Origin: Bdellovibrionota bacterium
Lineage (GTDB): Bacteria > Bdellovibrionota > Bdellovibrionia > Bdellovibrionales > Bdellovibrionaceae
Assembly: GCA_963170155.1 (NCBI GenBank)
Contig: CAUJGP010000023.1
Coordinates: forward strand, 62,001 to 126,000
Length of the DNA stretch: 64,000 bases
Direction: 5' to 3'
Shown: positions 1-8,254 of the stretch, piece after piece
How the letters are laid out: the number at the start of each line of letters is the position of its first letter
How positions within the stretch are numbered: the first letter of the stretch is position 1
Program-made: the position numbers and the translations under genes
The notes under the pieces: generated by a model
What the model saw: the letters and a program-made list of their open reading frames with translations, nothing else
Told to the model about the DNA's origin: nothing
Database searches by the model: none

Positions 1-59
1 AATCCAATATTTTTTTCAGGACTTTGTTCCTTTTTTAAAATTTTGTTATTGTTAATCAC
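1..59 (-). CDS. 5' end of a gene cut by the window edge, last visible gene of the motor operon
   Basis: A GTG at 59-57 is preceded by AAGGAG (65-70, reverse strand) at 5-nt spacing, and the frame stays open to the window edge. It encodes a hydrophilic Asn/Lys-rich start (MINNNKILKKEQSPEKNIG). It begins only 37 bases after the stop of the AgmX-like gene and runs the same way, so it is probably the next cistron. Too little is visible to name it. The call rests on the ribosome site and open frame only. Confidence 0.55.
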   Translation of the reverse strand, partial: MINNNKILKKEQSPEKNIG

Positions 60-96
60 AAATTCTCCTTATTTATCTTTCTATTTATTTAAAATC

Positions 97-1485
97 TTAT
101 TGAGCTGTTAAGCTTTGTGAGGATCCAGAAACACGTTGGAGAGCAAATGGATAACTAACTTCAACATTAACACCTCCCGCAGGTCGTGGAAATTTCCATG
201 TTTTAATCTTGCTGAGCATGCATTTTTCTACTTGGGAAGAGCGCAAGCTGCTACTGGAAACGGATTGTGAAGCGACTTGCCCCTTTCCATTAATAATAAA
301 ATCGACTAGAACTCGTCCTTTTAATTCAGGCTTTTTCTGGAGACCTAGTTCATAACAATAAGTTATTTGTCCAAGGTTTTTCATGACGACTAAAATAACC
401 GCTTCGCGATCAAGCCCTCCTTCAATCATGGCTTCGTCAGAAACTGGATAGCTAAAAGTAGAAGAACCTGAGCCTCCTATTCGTGATGAACCATAACTTT
501 CGTGGCCACCACCCTTACCCTTGGTTCCATAGCTTCCTGATCCGCGGTGACCATTTCCCCAGCCACTTCCTAAGCTGCCTCCGCCTCCACCAACTTGGCC
601 AGCAATGAGGCCTTTTCCGTAGAGGGCTTGCTCATATCCTCCACCAAAATCAGAACCATGCCCCATGGTCCCGTTTCCGACTCCAGTCCCAGCTCCTTTT
701 CCTCGTCCTCCAGTACCTTTTTGGCCACTCACTCTTAAGCCAGATCCTTGTCCAGAACGAACGCCTTTGAGAGTGTTGCTAAGGGTGCCAAGCGTCCCCA
801 TTCTTTGAAAAGAGGTGGGTGCATTCTTAGGGGATTTAGAAGAGTTAGCTCGAGGATTACGAGATAAATTCTGATTCTTTGTTCTATTTTTTCCAGATTG
901 TGTAACATGAAGAGATTTTGTTTTATCAATCCGGGGTTTCACAGTAACAGTTTGTTTGCGTTCTTGAGGCATTGGTTGTCGTTTTTCTTTTGTTTTAGCA
1001 GCAATAAGATCAGGTTTTTTTGTCTCTAGTTTTTGCGGAGGATCCACTTGGATTGTTACCATGTTTTCAGCTTTAAGGGATTTATCCTCTGATTTTTTTT
1101 GTGGAAGAAATAAATAAAATAAAATAAGGATTCCTAGTGTTACACCATGAGAAATAGAACTCCACTTCATTGTTACAGGCAGTGAAATATCTTGTTTTTC
1201 AGTGGGTAGTTGAGGATCCAGAGGTGAGTGTTCATCGCCTTTTTGAATTGAAAGGCTGCCATAACTTTTTAATGGAATAGATTCTTCATCATTAATAGAA
1301 ATGGAGTGGAGTAAGTGGTGTGATTTTTTATAGTCGAAATGAGAATCAACCAATTCAAGCCGTCTTGTATCTTTATTTTGGACCAAGTTGAGATGATTGG
1401 ATTGACTTTGAAGAACACGAAGGGCTTGGCCTTGATGGTTCTTTAAAATATATAGTTTTGTAGAATTATCTTTTTTCATAGGCAC
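97..1485 (-). CDS. AgmX/PglI C-terminal (TonB-like) domain protein, gliding/energy-transduction type
   Basis: The 462-aa protein has a cytoplasmic N-terminal ~100 residues, a single membrane helix at about 110-127, a basic Lys/Pro/Gln-rich periplasmic stretch, a glycine-rich linker at about 235-345 and a C-terminal ~95-residue domain. The C-terminal domain has the AgmX/TonB-C pattern (GRVLVDFIINGKGQV, then a Cys-containing helix and WKFPRPAGG). Such proteins couple ExbB/ExbD-type proton motors to envelope targets; Myxococcus GltG and GltJ are examples. It starts 3 bases after the stop of the upstream small protein, as part of the leftward ExbB-ExbD-ExbD-TPR operon. The GTG at 1485 and the ATG at 1479 are both plausible starts, and AGGG precedes the latter. 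The N-terminal domain could be FHA-like as in GltG, but I cannot confirm this. It could equally serve a Tol/TonB-type transport system. Confidence 0.8.
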   Translation of the reverse strand: MPMKKDNSTKLYILKNHQGQALRVLQSQSNHLNLVQNKDTRRLELVDSHFDYKKSHHLLHSISINDEESIPLKSYGSLSIQKGDEHSPLDPQLPTEKQDISLPVTMKWSSISHGVTLGILILFYLFLPQKKSEDKSLKAENMVTIQVDPPQKLETKKPDLIAAKTKEKRQPMPQERKQTVTVKPRIDKTKSLHVTQSGKNRTKNQNLSRNPRANSSKSPKNAPTSFQRMGTLGTLSNTLKGVRSGQGSGLRVSGQKGTGGRGKGAGTGVGNGTMGHGSDFGGGYEQALYGKGLIAGQVGGGGGSLGSGWGNGHRGSGSYGTKGKGGGHESYGSSRIGGSGSSTFSYPVSDEAMIEGGLDREAVILVVMKNLGQITYCYELGLQKKPELKGRVLVDFIINGKGQVASQSVSSSSLRSSQVEKCMLSKIKTWKFPRPAGGVNVEVSYPFALQRVSGSSQSLTAQ

Positions 1486-1488
1486 ACC

Positions 1489-1881
1489 CTAATTCCTTTG
1501 CATTTCTTTAGCTCTTCGATCTTTAAAATCAGTCCGAATTGAAATGAGGTTTAAAAGAGGTTTTTCATTTTCGACAGTGACTAACCCTTCTCCTGGGACT
1601 TGATACTTTCCACCAACCATTTGATCATTAAAAATCATTTTTTGTTCCAAAGGCTTTGATTCTGGCTGAGATTTTATTCCCTTTAGTGATGAGGGATTCT
1701 TTTTTGTAGAAGAAATTTGTTTCTTTGCCGCATGAGAATGCTTTTTTCCTGCAACCAATTTATTCTTTTTAGTTTTTTGCGCGGAAATAGAATTGGTCGA
1801 TGAATTCGCCGCCATCGTTGGAAAAGCCCATAGTGTTGAGATCAAAAGAATCACACAGGTGCTTGCTTTCATTAATTTCAT
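1489..1881 (-). CDS. Small secreted/periplasmic protein of the motor operon
   Basis: The 130-aa protein begins with a clear Sec signal peptide (hydrophobic core VILLISTLW, cleavage after about TMAA) followed by a Lys/Ser-rich low-complexity stretch and a short C-terminal segment. I recognise no family. Its ATG overlaps the TGA of the TPR gene by 4 bases (1878-1881), and its stop is 3 bases from the AgmX-like gene, so it is translationally coupled in the same leftward operon. A structural or adaptor role in the envelope complex is an inference from position only. Confidence 0.7.
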   Translation of the reverse strand: MKLMKASTCVILLISTLWAFPTMAANSSTNSISAQKTKKNKLVAGKKHSHAAKKQISSTKKNPSSLKGIKSQPESKPLEQKMIFNDQMVGGKYQVPGEGLVTVENEKPLLNLISIRTDFKDRRAKEMQRN

Positions 1882-4800
1882 AGGTGACCTCCTCTAATAT
1901 TTTGTCCTCGGGCTTGTAAAAAAACGACCATACTTTGATTGCCTCGCTTTTTTTCCATCATTAGTAGTTGGCTGTGTAAATCGGGATCAAACGGGTCCTT
2001 TTGCAAACTCAACTGGGTTTGAGCAATTTCTTTACTAGAGGGACGATTTTTGAATTCATTTAGCTGATTTTGAACTTCATTCACAATTTCTGTGGGAGCA
2101 ACAGAGGCAATGGCACTGAGTTCTTTCATCAGGGTCCCTCTGATTCGATCATTGGTATCTATGGTTCGTAATAAAGAAGTTAAATAGGATTTATCTTTCC
2201 AGAGGTTTTCTAAATACTGACTTAATTCAGATCGAGCTTTTTTAAAAGGCCAAGCTTGCTGAGAGAGTTCTTTTTTGTAAAGTGTTATTTGCTTAGGCTT
2301 CATTCCTGCAGGAACGGGAAGAGATTCAATTTCCGTGGCTAATCTTTGATTTTCATTTTGAAGACGAACGCCTAATAAAACCTTCAGAGACCAATCATTA
2401 TTTTGTTGGGCTTTTTTGAATTGTGATTGAAGGGTTTGAAGAGAACTAAGTCTTTTCTTGAGACTTTTAGCTAATTGGGCATCATTTCGAGAGTTTAGTG
2501 ATTGAGATGCTAGCGTGTTGTCTAAAACTTTTAGATCTTTCATGGCATAGACTCTTTGTAAGGTTTTTCCTTCAGAAGTATTTTTGACTCCTGAAAAAGA
2601 AAGAATCCATGGGATTTCTGACCAGCGGTTTTCCGTAGTGAAGCACTCTAGTGCAATACTGGCGAATAATTGGGGGCTCTTTTTTAAATGCGGACTCAAT
2701 TCTCGAAGAGCTTTCCATGGATTTGAACTCATTCGAATAATTTGAGCTCGTGCAAGGTTAATTTGTTCTTGGGAAGATTGAGGAGATTTAATAACCTTAT
2801 TAAGCCATGGCAATACAGGATACTGAGCTAATTCTGCAATAAGAGCGCCTTTTAATAACTCTTTTGGGTCTTTAGAGCTGAGATAATTCAATTGGAGAAG
2901 TGTTTGATAAGCCATCTTAAAATCAAGGATAAACTCAGCAATAGAAAGTTTTTTGTTCAGTGCCCAAGTTTTTTCTTTAGAGTTTATTGATTTCAATGCC
3001 AGAAAATCGCTAAGTGAATTCAAGGCAGGTTTCCATTGATGTGCCTTAATCTCTAATTCAACTTTAGTTGCCAAATATTTTTTACGATCAGAAGGTTTCA
3101 TAGATTTTTGGTGACTATGAAGTCCATTGAGCTTGTCGAGAGCCTCTTCAGCTGTTTTTTTGGAATTATCACGAGAAGCAATAGTGTTGGTGATCTGCAT
3201 TCCAGAATTAAAAGCAATTTGAATGAACTCAGATTCTTTATGAGGAAATTTTTTTGCGTATTCGAGACTCTTGACTTCTAATTGAACAATATCTTTTTTT
3301 AAAGCGAGACAATCAAGTGCAAGATGAGCTGATTTGACTTTGAGTTCTTGATTTGAGTACGATGAATCTACTACGATTTCATTAAAGAGTTCAAAAGCAG
3401 TTGTTGTATCATTTGAATCATAGAAAAGCTTCGCTTTTTGGTATCGTACTTTAGCACCCTCTGGACCACTAGGATAAAGAGATAAATAATGATTGTAAGC
3501 TATCAAGCGGAGTTTTGAGTTTTTACTGTTCTCAGCCAAAGAGACTTCAGTGACAAGGACTTCATTTAATAATTTTCGAAGCTCATTATTTGCAGTACTG
3601 GATTTATCTTTATTGATTTGATTAGCGATAAGATCACTAGCTCGAGAATAAGAAGCAAGAGCTTTATCCGATTGATTAATTTTTTGAGCTAATTGAGCTT
3701 GCCATAAATAAACTTCATAATTTTCATTGAAGGATTGAAGGTAATGATCGTAGGCCTGTACAAGAGCTTTTTGAGATTCCTTTATTTTTTCTTTTTTGGT
3801 AAATTTTTTAATTTGTTTTTCCCATTGAGTTAGAAAAACTTTAAAGTTGTTAACGTTAAGGTCGCTCGCTTTTTTAGATATTTGCAGGGCATTTAAGTAA
3901 TAAGAATTTGCTTTTGAAAAATGATAACGATCTCGGTGATAACGAGCTAAACCTAAAAAGGCGCTAATTTTGGGCTCTTCCTTTGTATCTTTGGCTTTAA
4001 TTAAAATTTCCCACGCCATTACCGCATTATCAAAATCGCCTAGGCGCTCTGACTCTTCACTAAAATAGAGAAGGTTTCTTGACCTCTCGGAAGGAGGTGT
4101 GACTTCAAAAACACGTGATAAAAATTGCGGAGAGACTTTTAGTTTTGTAATGAACAATGCTAAATCTCTAGCAACATCAATACGAAATCCTTCTGTGATT
4201 GTAATCTCATTTTCATTAGATTGAGAGGTTGGCGGTTTTTTTGATAAAATTAAAAATAAAATATCTGTTGCTTTTTCTATTTCACCTTTATTGTATTGTG
4301 CCCAAGCTATTTTATGCAGAAAATAGCTATATTCTGATTGGGGAGCTAAAGATTGAGCCGTTTGAAAATCGCTAATGGACTTATTAAATAAACCTTCTCT
4401 AAAGTAATGTTCAGCTCGCTTGGAGTAGGCTTTAATTAAGTTTGGTTTCGTTGTAGTTTTATTTTTTATAAGGCGATTATAAATAGGAAGCGCTTGGTGA
4501 CCTTTATTGGTTGTTTCTAGGAGGTAAGCCAACTGCAAAGAAGAAAGTCCACCATCTTGATCAAGTTGATGTGCGCTGACGGATGTATAGAGGGTAATAG
4601 CCTTATTTCGCGTATCAAGCGATTGTAGGCAATTATCACAGCCTTGTTTTCCCTCCTCCAGAATAAGAAGGCGTGCTTTTTCTGAATATAGATTAGCTAA
4701 TTGAATTTTAAGAAGAACAGAATTGATCGTTTGATCATTTTTTTTTATATTCTTAAGGGTGGATTCTAGTTTTCCAATCACCAAATCATGGGCTTCCAAA

Positions 4801-4895
4801 TCCATTTTTTCAGCAGCGTAGACCTCTAAAGAAGAGAGAAGGCCCACTACGCTGATCAGTTTTAATAATTTATTGAGCTTTCTTTTTAAAGACAT
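1878..4895 (-). CDS. Large TPR-repeat periplasmic protein of the motor operon
   Basis: The 1005-aa protein has an N-terminal signal peptide or anchor (about residues 8-28, LKLISVVGLLSSLEVYAAE) and is built from tetratricopeptide-like helical pairs along most of its length. Examples are LLYFSEESERLGDFDNAVMAW and ISAFLGLARYHRDRYHFSKA. TPR arrays are protein-binding scaffolds. In Myxococcus the Glt gliding machinery contains large TPR proteins beside TolQ/TolR-like motors, and this operon has the same composition. It lies 2 bases downstream of an ExbD-like gene and overlaps the next gene by 4 bases. A C-terminal Gln/Lys-rich helical region (about 800-1000) may be coiled. The specific partner is unknown. 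Confidence 0.75.
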   Translation of the reverse strand: MSLKRKLNKLLKLISVVGLLSSLEVYAAEKMDLEAHDLVIGKLESTLKNIKKNDQTINSVLLKIQLANLYSEKARLLILEEGKQGCDNCLQSLDTRNKAITLYTSVSAHQLDQDGGLSSLQLAYLLETTNKGHQALPIYNRLIKNKTTTKPNLIKAYSKRAEHYFREGLFNKSISDFQTAQSLAPQSEYSYFLHKIAWAQYNKGEIEKATDILFLILSKKPPTSQSNENEITITEGFRIDVARDLALFITKLKVSPQFLSRVFEVTPPSERSRNLLYFSEESERLGDFDNAVMAWEILIKAKDTKEEPKISAFLGLARYHRDRYHFSKANSYYLNALQISKKASDLNVNNFKVFLTQWEKQIKKFTKKEKIKESQKALVQAYDHYLQSFNENYEVYLWQAQLAQKINQSDKALASYSRASDLIANQINKDKSSTANNELRKLLNEVLVTEVSLAENSKNSKLRLIAYNHYLSLYPSGPEGAKVRYQKAKLFYDSNDTTTAFELFNEIVVDSSYSNQELKVKSAHLALDCLALKKDIVQLEVKSLEYAKKFPHKESEFIQIAFNSGMQITNTIASRDNSKKTAEEALDKLNGLHSHQKSMKPSDRKKYLATKVELEIKAHQWKPALNSLSDFLALKSINSKEKTWALNKKLSIAEFILDFKMAYQTLLQLNYLSSKDPKELLKGALIAELAQYPVLPWLNKVIKSPQSSQEQINLARAQIIRMSSNPWKALRELSPHLKKSPQLFASIALECFTTENRWSEIPWILSFSGVKNTSEGKTLQRVYAMKDLKVLDNTLASQSLNSRNDAQLAKSLKKRLSSLQTLQSQFKKAQQNNDWSLKVLLGVRLQNENQRLATEIESLPVPAGMKPKQITLYKKELSQQAWPFKKARSELSQYLENLWKDKSYLTSLLRTIDTNDRIRGTLMKELSAIASVAPTEIVNEVQNQLNEFKNRPSSKEIAQTQLSLQKDPFDPDLHSQLLMMEKKRGNQSMVVFLQARGQNIRGGHL

Positions 4896-4897
4896 AT

Positions 4898-5377
4898 TTA
4901 CTCTCCCTGATGTTCTACAGCAAGCTGAAGTTGATTGAGTCCAGCTTCAGATGCAGCGATAAGTACGGGATTTAATTTTTCAATATCATAATTTTTATCA
5001 GCAACAATCACGAGCGAGTTCTTTTTCTCTTTGGATAACTTTTCCACAGATTTTTTTAGTTCTCCAACAAGGCTTCTTTCATTCACTTCTTTATGGTTTA
5101 AAATGAATTTGTCTTTTTTAACGATAAGAATGTTGTTCTGCTCAGAGAGCTGGCTTTGGTATGCAATTGGTAATTGGATTCCCAAATTTGGATCAATGCT
5201 TTCTCCTGAAAGGGCAGGTCCGAATAATAAATAAATAACAAGTATTGAAAAGGCATCTACAAGAGAGGTAATCATCAGAGCTAGTGCTCTTTTTTTAACA
5301 GACTTTCCTTGTGGCTTTAAATATGATTGGCCAAGAAGGGTATTTGTTTTTGTAATGGAATCTTTAAGGGAACTCAT
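4898..5377 (-). CDS. ExbD/TolR-family proton-channel subunit (with membrane Asp)
   Basis: The 159-aa protein has a cytoplasmic N-terminus, one membrane helix (about 31-52, LALMITSLVDAFSILVIYLLF) and a periplasmic ExbD-type domain ending LNQLQLAVEHQGE. Asp41 in the helix matches the proton-carrying Asp of ExbD/TolR/MotB. Its ATG overlaps the stop of the preceding ExbD-like gene by 4 bases (5374-5377), so the two are translationally coupled and likely form the stator pair. Myxococcus AglQ/AglS is the closest analogue for a duplicated ExbD in a gliding operon. The assignment to gliding rather than transport is inferred from the TPR and AgmX neighbours. Confidence 0.82.
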   Translation of the reverse strand: MSSLKDSITKTNTLLGQSYLKPQGKSVKKRALALMITSLVDAFSILVIYLLFGPALSGESIDPNLGIQLPIAYQSQLSEQNNILIVKKDKFILNHKEVNERSLVGELKKSVEKLSKEKKNSLVIVADKNYDIEKLNPVLIAASEAGLNQLQLAVEHQGE

Positions 5378-5856
5378 ATTTTAACTCCAGGTTTTGAATC
5401 AAATTTAATCGCTGGAGCCAAACCGACAGAAACAGAGAGTCGTTTGAGCTGATCAAGAAGCGTCATTGTTTGGCCATACTTCACTCCTACATCAGGCATA
5501 ACCACGACCGTTTTAGCTTTCGTTCCCAGGACAAAAGAAGAAATTTCTTTTTGTATAGCATCAGAAGTCCAGCTTTTATTTGGTCGAGTGGGTATTTTCT
5601 TTTCAGAAACAATTGATGAATCAGAGCCTCGTTTCCATTGAATAAGATAGTATCCATTGGATTGAATTTTAAAAATAACAGAGTCAGGGACTTTCCCATT
5701 TGTGGGAAGTTCATCACCAATTGCTTGATTCACTCCAATGAAGCCCATTTGATTCCACACAGCGGTTGTTAACAAAAAACAAATACAAATGGACAAAACA
5801 GAGAGGATAGGAAGAAGATTTATTTCAAAATCGAGGTCTTTGGCTTCTGATCTCAT
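5374..5856 (-). CDS. ExbD/TolR-family subunit lacking the usual membrane Asp
   Basis: The 160-aa protein opens with the ExbD signature FEINLLPILSVLS leading into a membrane helix (about 14-36), then a periplasmic ExbD/TolR domain. In ExbD and TolR this signature normally ends P-L/F-I/L-D-V, where the Asp carries protons. Here the matching residue is Ser19. The partner encoded immediately downstream retains the Asp, so the pair looks functionally asymmetric. It sits 50 bases downstream of the ExbB-like gene and overlaps the second ExbD gene by 4 bases. Confidence 0.82.
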   Translation of the reverse strand: MRSEAKDLDFEINLLPILSVLSICICFLLTTAVWNQMGFIGVNQAIGDELPTNGKVPDSVIFKIQSNGYYLIQWKRGSDSSIVSEKKIPTRPNKSWTSDAIQKEISSFVLGTKAKTVVVMPDVGVKYGQTMTLLDQLKRLSVSVGLAPAIKFDSKPGVKI

Positions 5857-5906
5857 ACATTAAGTCCTTTTCGTTAAACTTTTTAAAATCCAATTTCTTA
5901 AAAGAA

Positions 5907-6608
5907 CTATGAATTCTTAGAAGTAGTTTTCGATTTTGCTGCTGTTGCTACCGCTGGAATTGATTCAAAAGAATATGTCAGCCAAATATAAACTTTCATG
6001 GCCGCTTTATTTAAATCTTCCATTAACTTTTGACTTCTATTTTGTAATACAGCATAGGCCGCTAAAGAAGGGATGGCCACAATGAGGCCGTACGCAGTTG
6101 TGTACATGGCGACGGAAATTCCTTGAGAAAGTAAAGCTGCACGTTCCGTCGCCGAAGCTGCTCCAAGAGAGCTAAACGCATCAATCATACCGACAATTGT
6201 TCCAAGAAGACCTAACAGCGTACTAATGTTTGCAATAGTTCCTAGGAAGCCGGTGTTTTTATCTAGACGTTGATTCGTTTCAACCAGTACTTCATCCATT
6301 TTTAATTGGATTTCTTCTTTGCCGCCATAATTCATGGCTGATTGAGCTCCGACCAGAGCAACAAGATCAATAGGCTCTGCATTTTCAAGAGATTTTTCTT
6401 TTTTTACTAGGTCTTGAAGATCTCCTGATTTGATTGTTTTTTCAAGAGGCTGTGCCTTTTTCAATTGATTGGGTTGTCTTCGCACATAAAGTGAAAAAAC
6501 TCTTTCTGTGATGATCGCAAATGAAATGATTTGGCAAGCGAGGATAGCCCACATCCAGCCACCACCAGCGATAAACCCTTCACCTAATTTTTGTAAAGCC
6601 TGTAACAT
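5907..6608 (-). CDS. MotA/TolQ/ExbB-family proton-channel protein
   Basis: The 233-aa protein has an N-terminal membrane helix (GGGWMWAILACQIISFAII), a cytoplasmic loop, and two C-terminal helices with the family pattern (LGTIANISTLLGLLGTIVGMIDAFSS, then GISVAMYTTAYGLIVAIPSLAAYAVL). It is the first gene of the leftward motor operon and would form the proton channel with the two ExbD-like subunits. I chose the ATG at 6608 because AAAGGAG lies 5 bases upstream. The frame is open to 6662, but the extra 18 residues are hydrophilic and lack a ribosome site. It is comparable to AglR of the Myxococcus gliding motor or to TolQ/ExbB. Confidence 0.88.
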   Translation of the reverse strand: MLQALQKLGEGFIAGGGWMWAILACQIISFAIITERVFSLYVRRQPNQLKKAQPLEKTIKSGDLQDLVKKEKSLENAEPIDLVALVGAQSAMNYGGKEEIQLKMDEVLVETNQRLDKNTGFLGTIANISTLLGLLGTIVGMIDAFSSLGAASATERAALLSQGISVAMYTTAYGLIVAIPSLAAYAVLQNRSQKLMEDLNKAAMKVYIWLTYSFESIPAVATAAKSKTTSKNS

Positions 6609-7058
6609 TGTATCTCCTTTTGTAAATCTGGAGCCAATCGAGGGCCCCTCTGCGTGATTCACTTAAGGCAATCTTGATGCCAAATCTCAAAAAGAAGTTA
6701 AGGGTTGCTGGCAATGAAAAGAAGAAATTTCATTATAGTTTCTTCTTTTTACAATCCTAAAAAAGTCACTTTTGCCAGAGTTTTATTTTCTCTGCATTTT
6801 TTATAATCCTCTAGGATGGGCTTAAATTAGAAAAAACTCATGAAGCTAATAAGATTTGGAGTTGAAAAGATGCTATAGCCTAATTAAATCTTAAAAAGAA
6901 AGCCTTAAAATAAATGGACAATATATTGATCACTTGTTGTACAACTGTTGTAGTCATTGATAGGCCCTTAATTGCAAAATCTATATTCTTTAGGCAAATT
7001 GATAAGTTATGTTTGGCACTTTCCTTGCAAATTGTTTTAAAGTGAGGAGAACCCATTT
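6609..7058. promoter_or_regulatory. Divergent regulatory region between motor operon and outer-membrane gene
   Basis: This 450-base AT-rich gap separates two divergent units. It holds a near-consensus sigma-54 promoter at 7014-7029 facing right, a 10-bp perfect palindrome GTTGTACAAC at 6936-6945, and a perfect 11-bp inverted repeat AAAAGAAGAAA / TTTCTTCTTTT at 6717-6727 and 6739-6749. The last lies in the expected leader of the leftward operon. I could not identify a convincing sigma-70 promoter for the leftward operon. Confidence 0.5.
7014..7029 (+). promoter_or_regulatory. Sigma-54 (RpoN) -24/-12 promoter
   Basis: TGGCAC (7014-7019), a 5-base spacer and TTGCA (7025-7029) match the RpoN consensus TGGCAC-N5-TTGCW, with GG and GC separated by exactly 10 bases. 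A start about 12 bases downstream (near 7040) leaves a short leader with the ribosome site (GTGAGGAGA, 7042-7050) before the ATG at 7059. RpoN promoters need an enhancer-binding activator. The palindrome GTTGTACAAC 70-80 bases upstream is a candidate site. Confidence 0.75.
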
Positions 7059-8207
7059 ATGGCAACATTACAAAAAATTATAAGTAAATTAAAGCTGATT
7101 ATAAATTTAGGGTTTCTTGTGTGGTTTGTATCCTCGTCTGTGTTCGCTCAGGAATCAGTTTATCAACCTATTTCCTATAAAGAAGATTATTGGAAACAAA
7201 GCCAGGTGCCTCTTTTGGGCCAACTTATTCCCGTAAATCAAATTAATTTACAAAAAGGAGTTCATCTCTTTGATGTAGAAATGCTTGGAAAGCATTGGCA
7301 AGGGTTAACAAATCCTTTTGATACTATGGGGTTAGGTAGCTTCAGTGCTGATAATCATGAAACTTTAATGCGTTTACGTTATGCATTTCCTTTGGCACGG
7401 TACACTTATATCGGCGTCACTTTTGGATTTGCATCCAGATGGGAAGCTGAACTTTATGACGAATCTGGTTTGCTAGACCCAGAGATTTTTATAGGACAAC
7501 ACATTCCATGGAGAAATGGTAATTTTCGGTTATCTTTATCAGCATCACCGAGTTTAGGTCCTGCAGAAGTGACACGCAAAATTACAGTGGATCAGGACTC
7601 TGCTAATGGAAATTTTTATCGTGGTGGTTGGAGTATTCGTCCTGAAGCCAGCATCACAGCGCGTGTGGATAAAGTCCTATTAGGAGTTGAAGCGAGTTAC
7701 CTCTATCTTGGCGATCGAACTATGAACGAAAGTGTTTCAGCCTCTTCAGATGTCCTGCAAGATCCAGCAATTATGTCAGGGTTGGCGCATCAATACTTGG
7801 GTGTGAATTCAACACAAACAGGTTATAATTCGTCTTATGGAGCTAGTGGTATGGATGTTTTTGCTTATGGGGATCCAATCCAAACGTTAGTTACGGGTGG
7901 ACATGCTTGGGCGATTAAAGGTCTTATTGAAATTCCAGATTGGTCTCGTCTGGGTGGAGAAATTATTTATGGTCAAGTTGATGCTTCAACAAGAAAAAAT
8001 GATTTTAATAGAGAAGTTTTTAATGAGGGTGGCGCGTTTCAAGAAATCAGATTGTATGGACGTTATAAATTTAACGATCAAATGTCACTAACACCCTTAA
8101 TTAGTTGGATGCCTTCACTGCCGTTGACAAGAGGACAAGAGCGTATGAGTTCTACCTCTGATGTTTGGGGATTACAGCTGACATTTAGATCAAAATTTGA
8201 ATTATAA
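7059..8207 (+). CDS. Secreted outer-membrane beta-barrel-type protein
   Basis: The 382-aa protein has a signal peptide (about 1-30, cleavage after SVFA) followed by alternating polar/aromatic strands (RLRYAFPLARYTYIGVTFGF, FRLSLSASPSLG, IRPEASITARVDKVLLGVEA). It ends with an amphipathic strand (WGLQLTFRSKFEL), as in bacterial beta-barrels. No specific family is recognised. It is driven by the sigma-54 promoter just upstream and diverges from the ExbB/ExbD/TPR/AgmX operon. It may be the outer-membrane partner of that machine, as GltA/GltB/GltH are in Myxococcus, but this is inference. GAGGAG lies 10 bases before the ATG. Confidence 0.65.
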   Translation: MATLQKIISKLKLIINLGFLVWFVSSSVFAQESVYQPISYKEDYWKQSQVPLLGQLIPVNQINLQKGVHLFDVEMLGKHWQGLTNPFDTMGLGSFSADNHETLMRLRYAFPLARYTYIGVTFGFASRWEAELYDESGLLDPEIFIGQHIPWRNGNFRLSLSASPSLGPAEVTRKITVDQDSANGNFYRGGWSIRPEASITARVDKVLLGVEASYLYLGDRTMNESVSASSDVLQDPAIMSGLAHQYLGVNSTQTGYNSSYGASGMDVFAYGDPIQTLVTGGHAWAIKGLIEIPDWSRLGGEIIYGQVDASTRKNDFNREVFNEGGAFQEIRLYGRYKFNDQMSLTPLISWMPSLPLTRGQERMSSTSDVWGLQLTFRSKFEL

Positions 8208-8254
8208 AGCTTTCTATCTTGTTTTATTACTTCTAAGAGAGTAAACAAATATAG

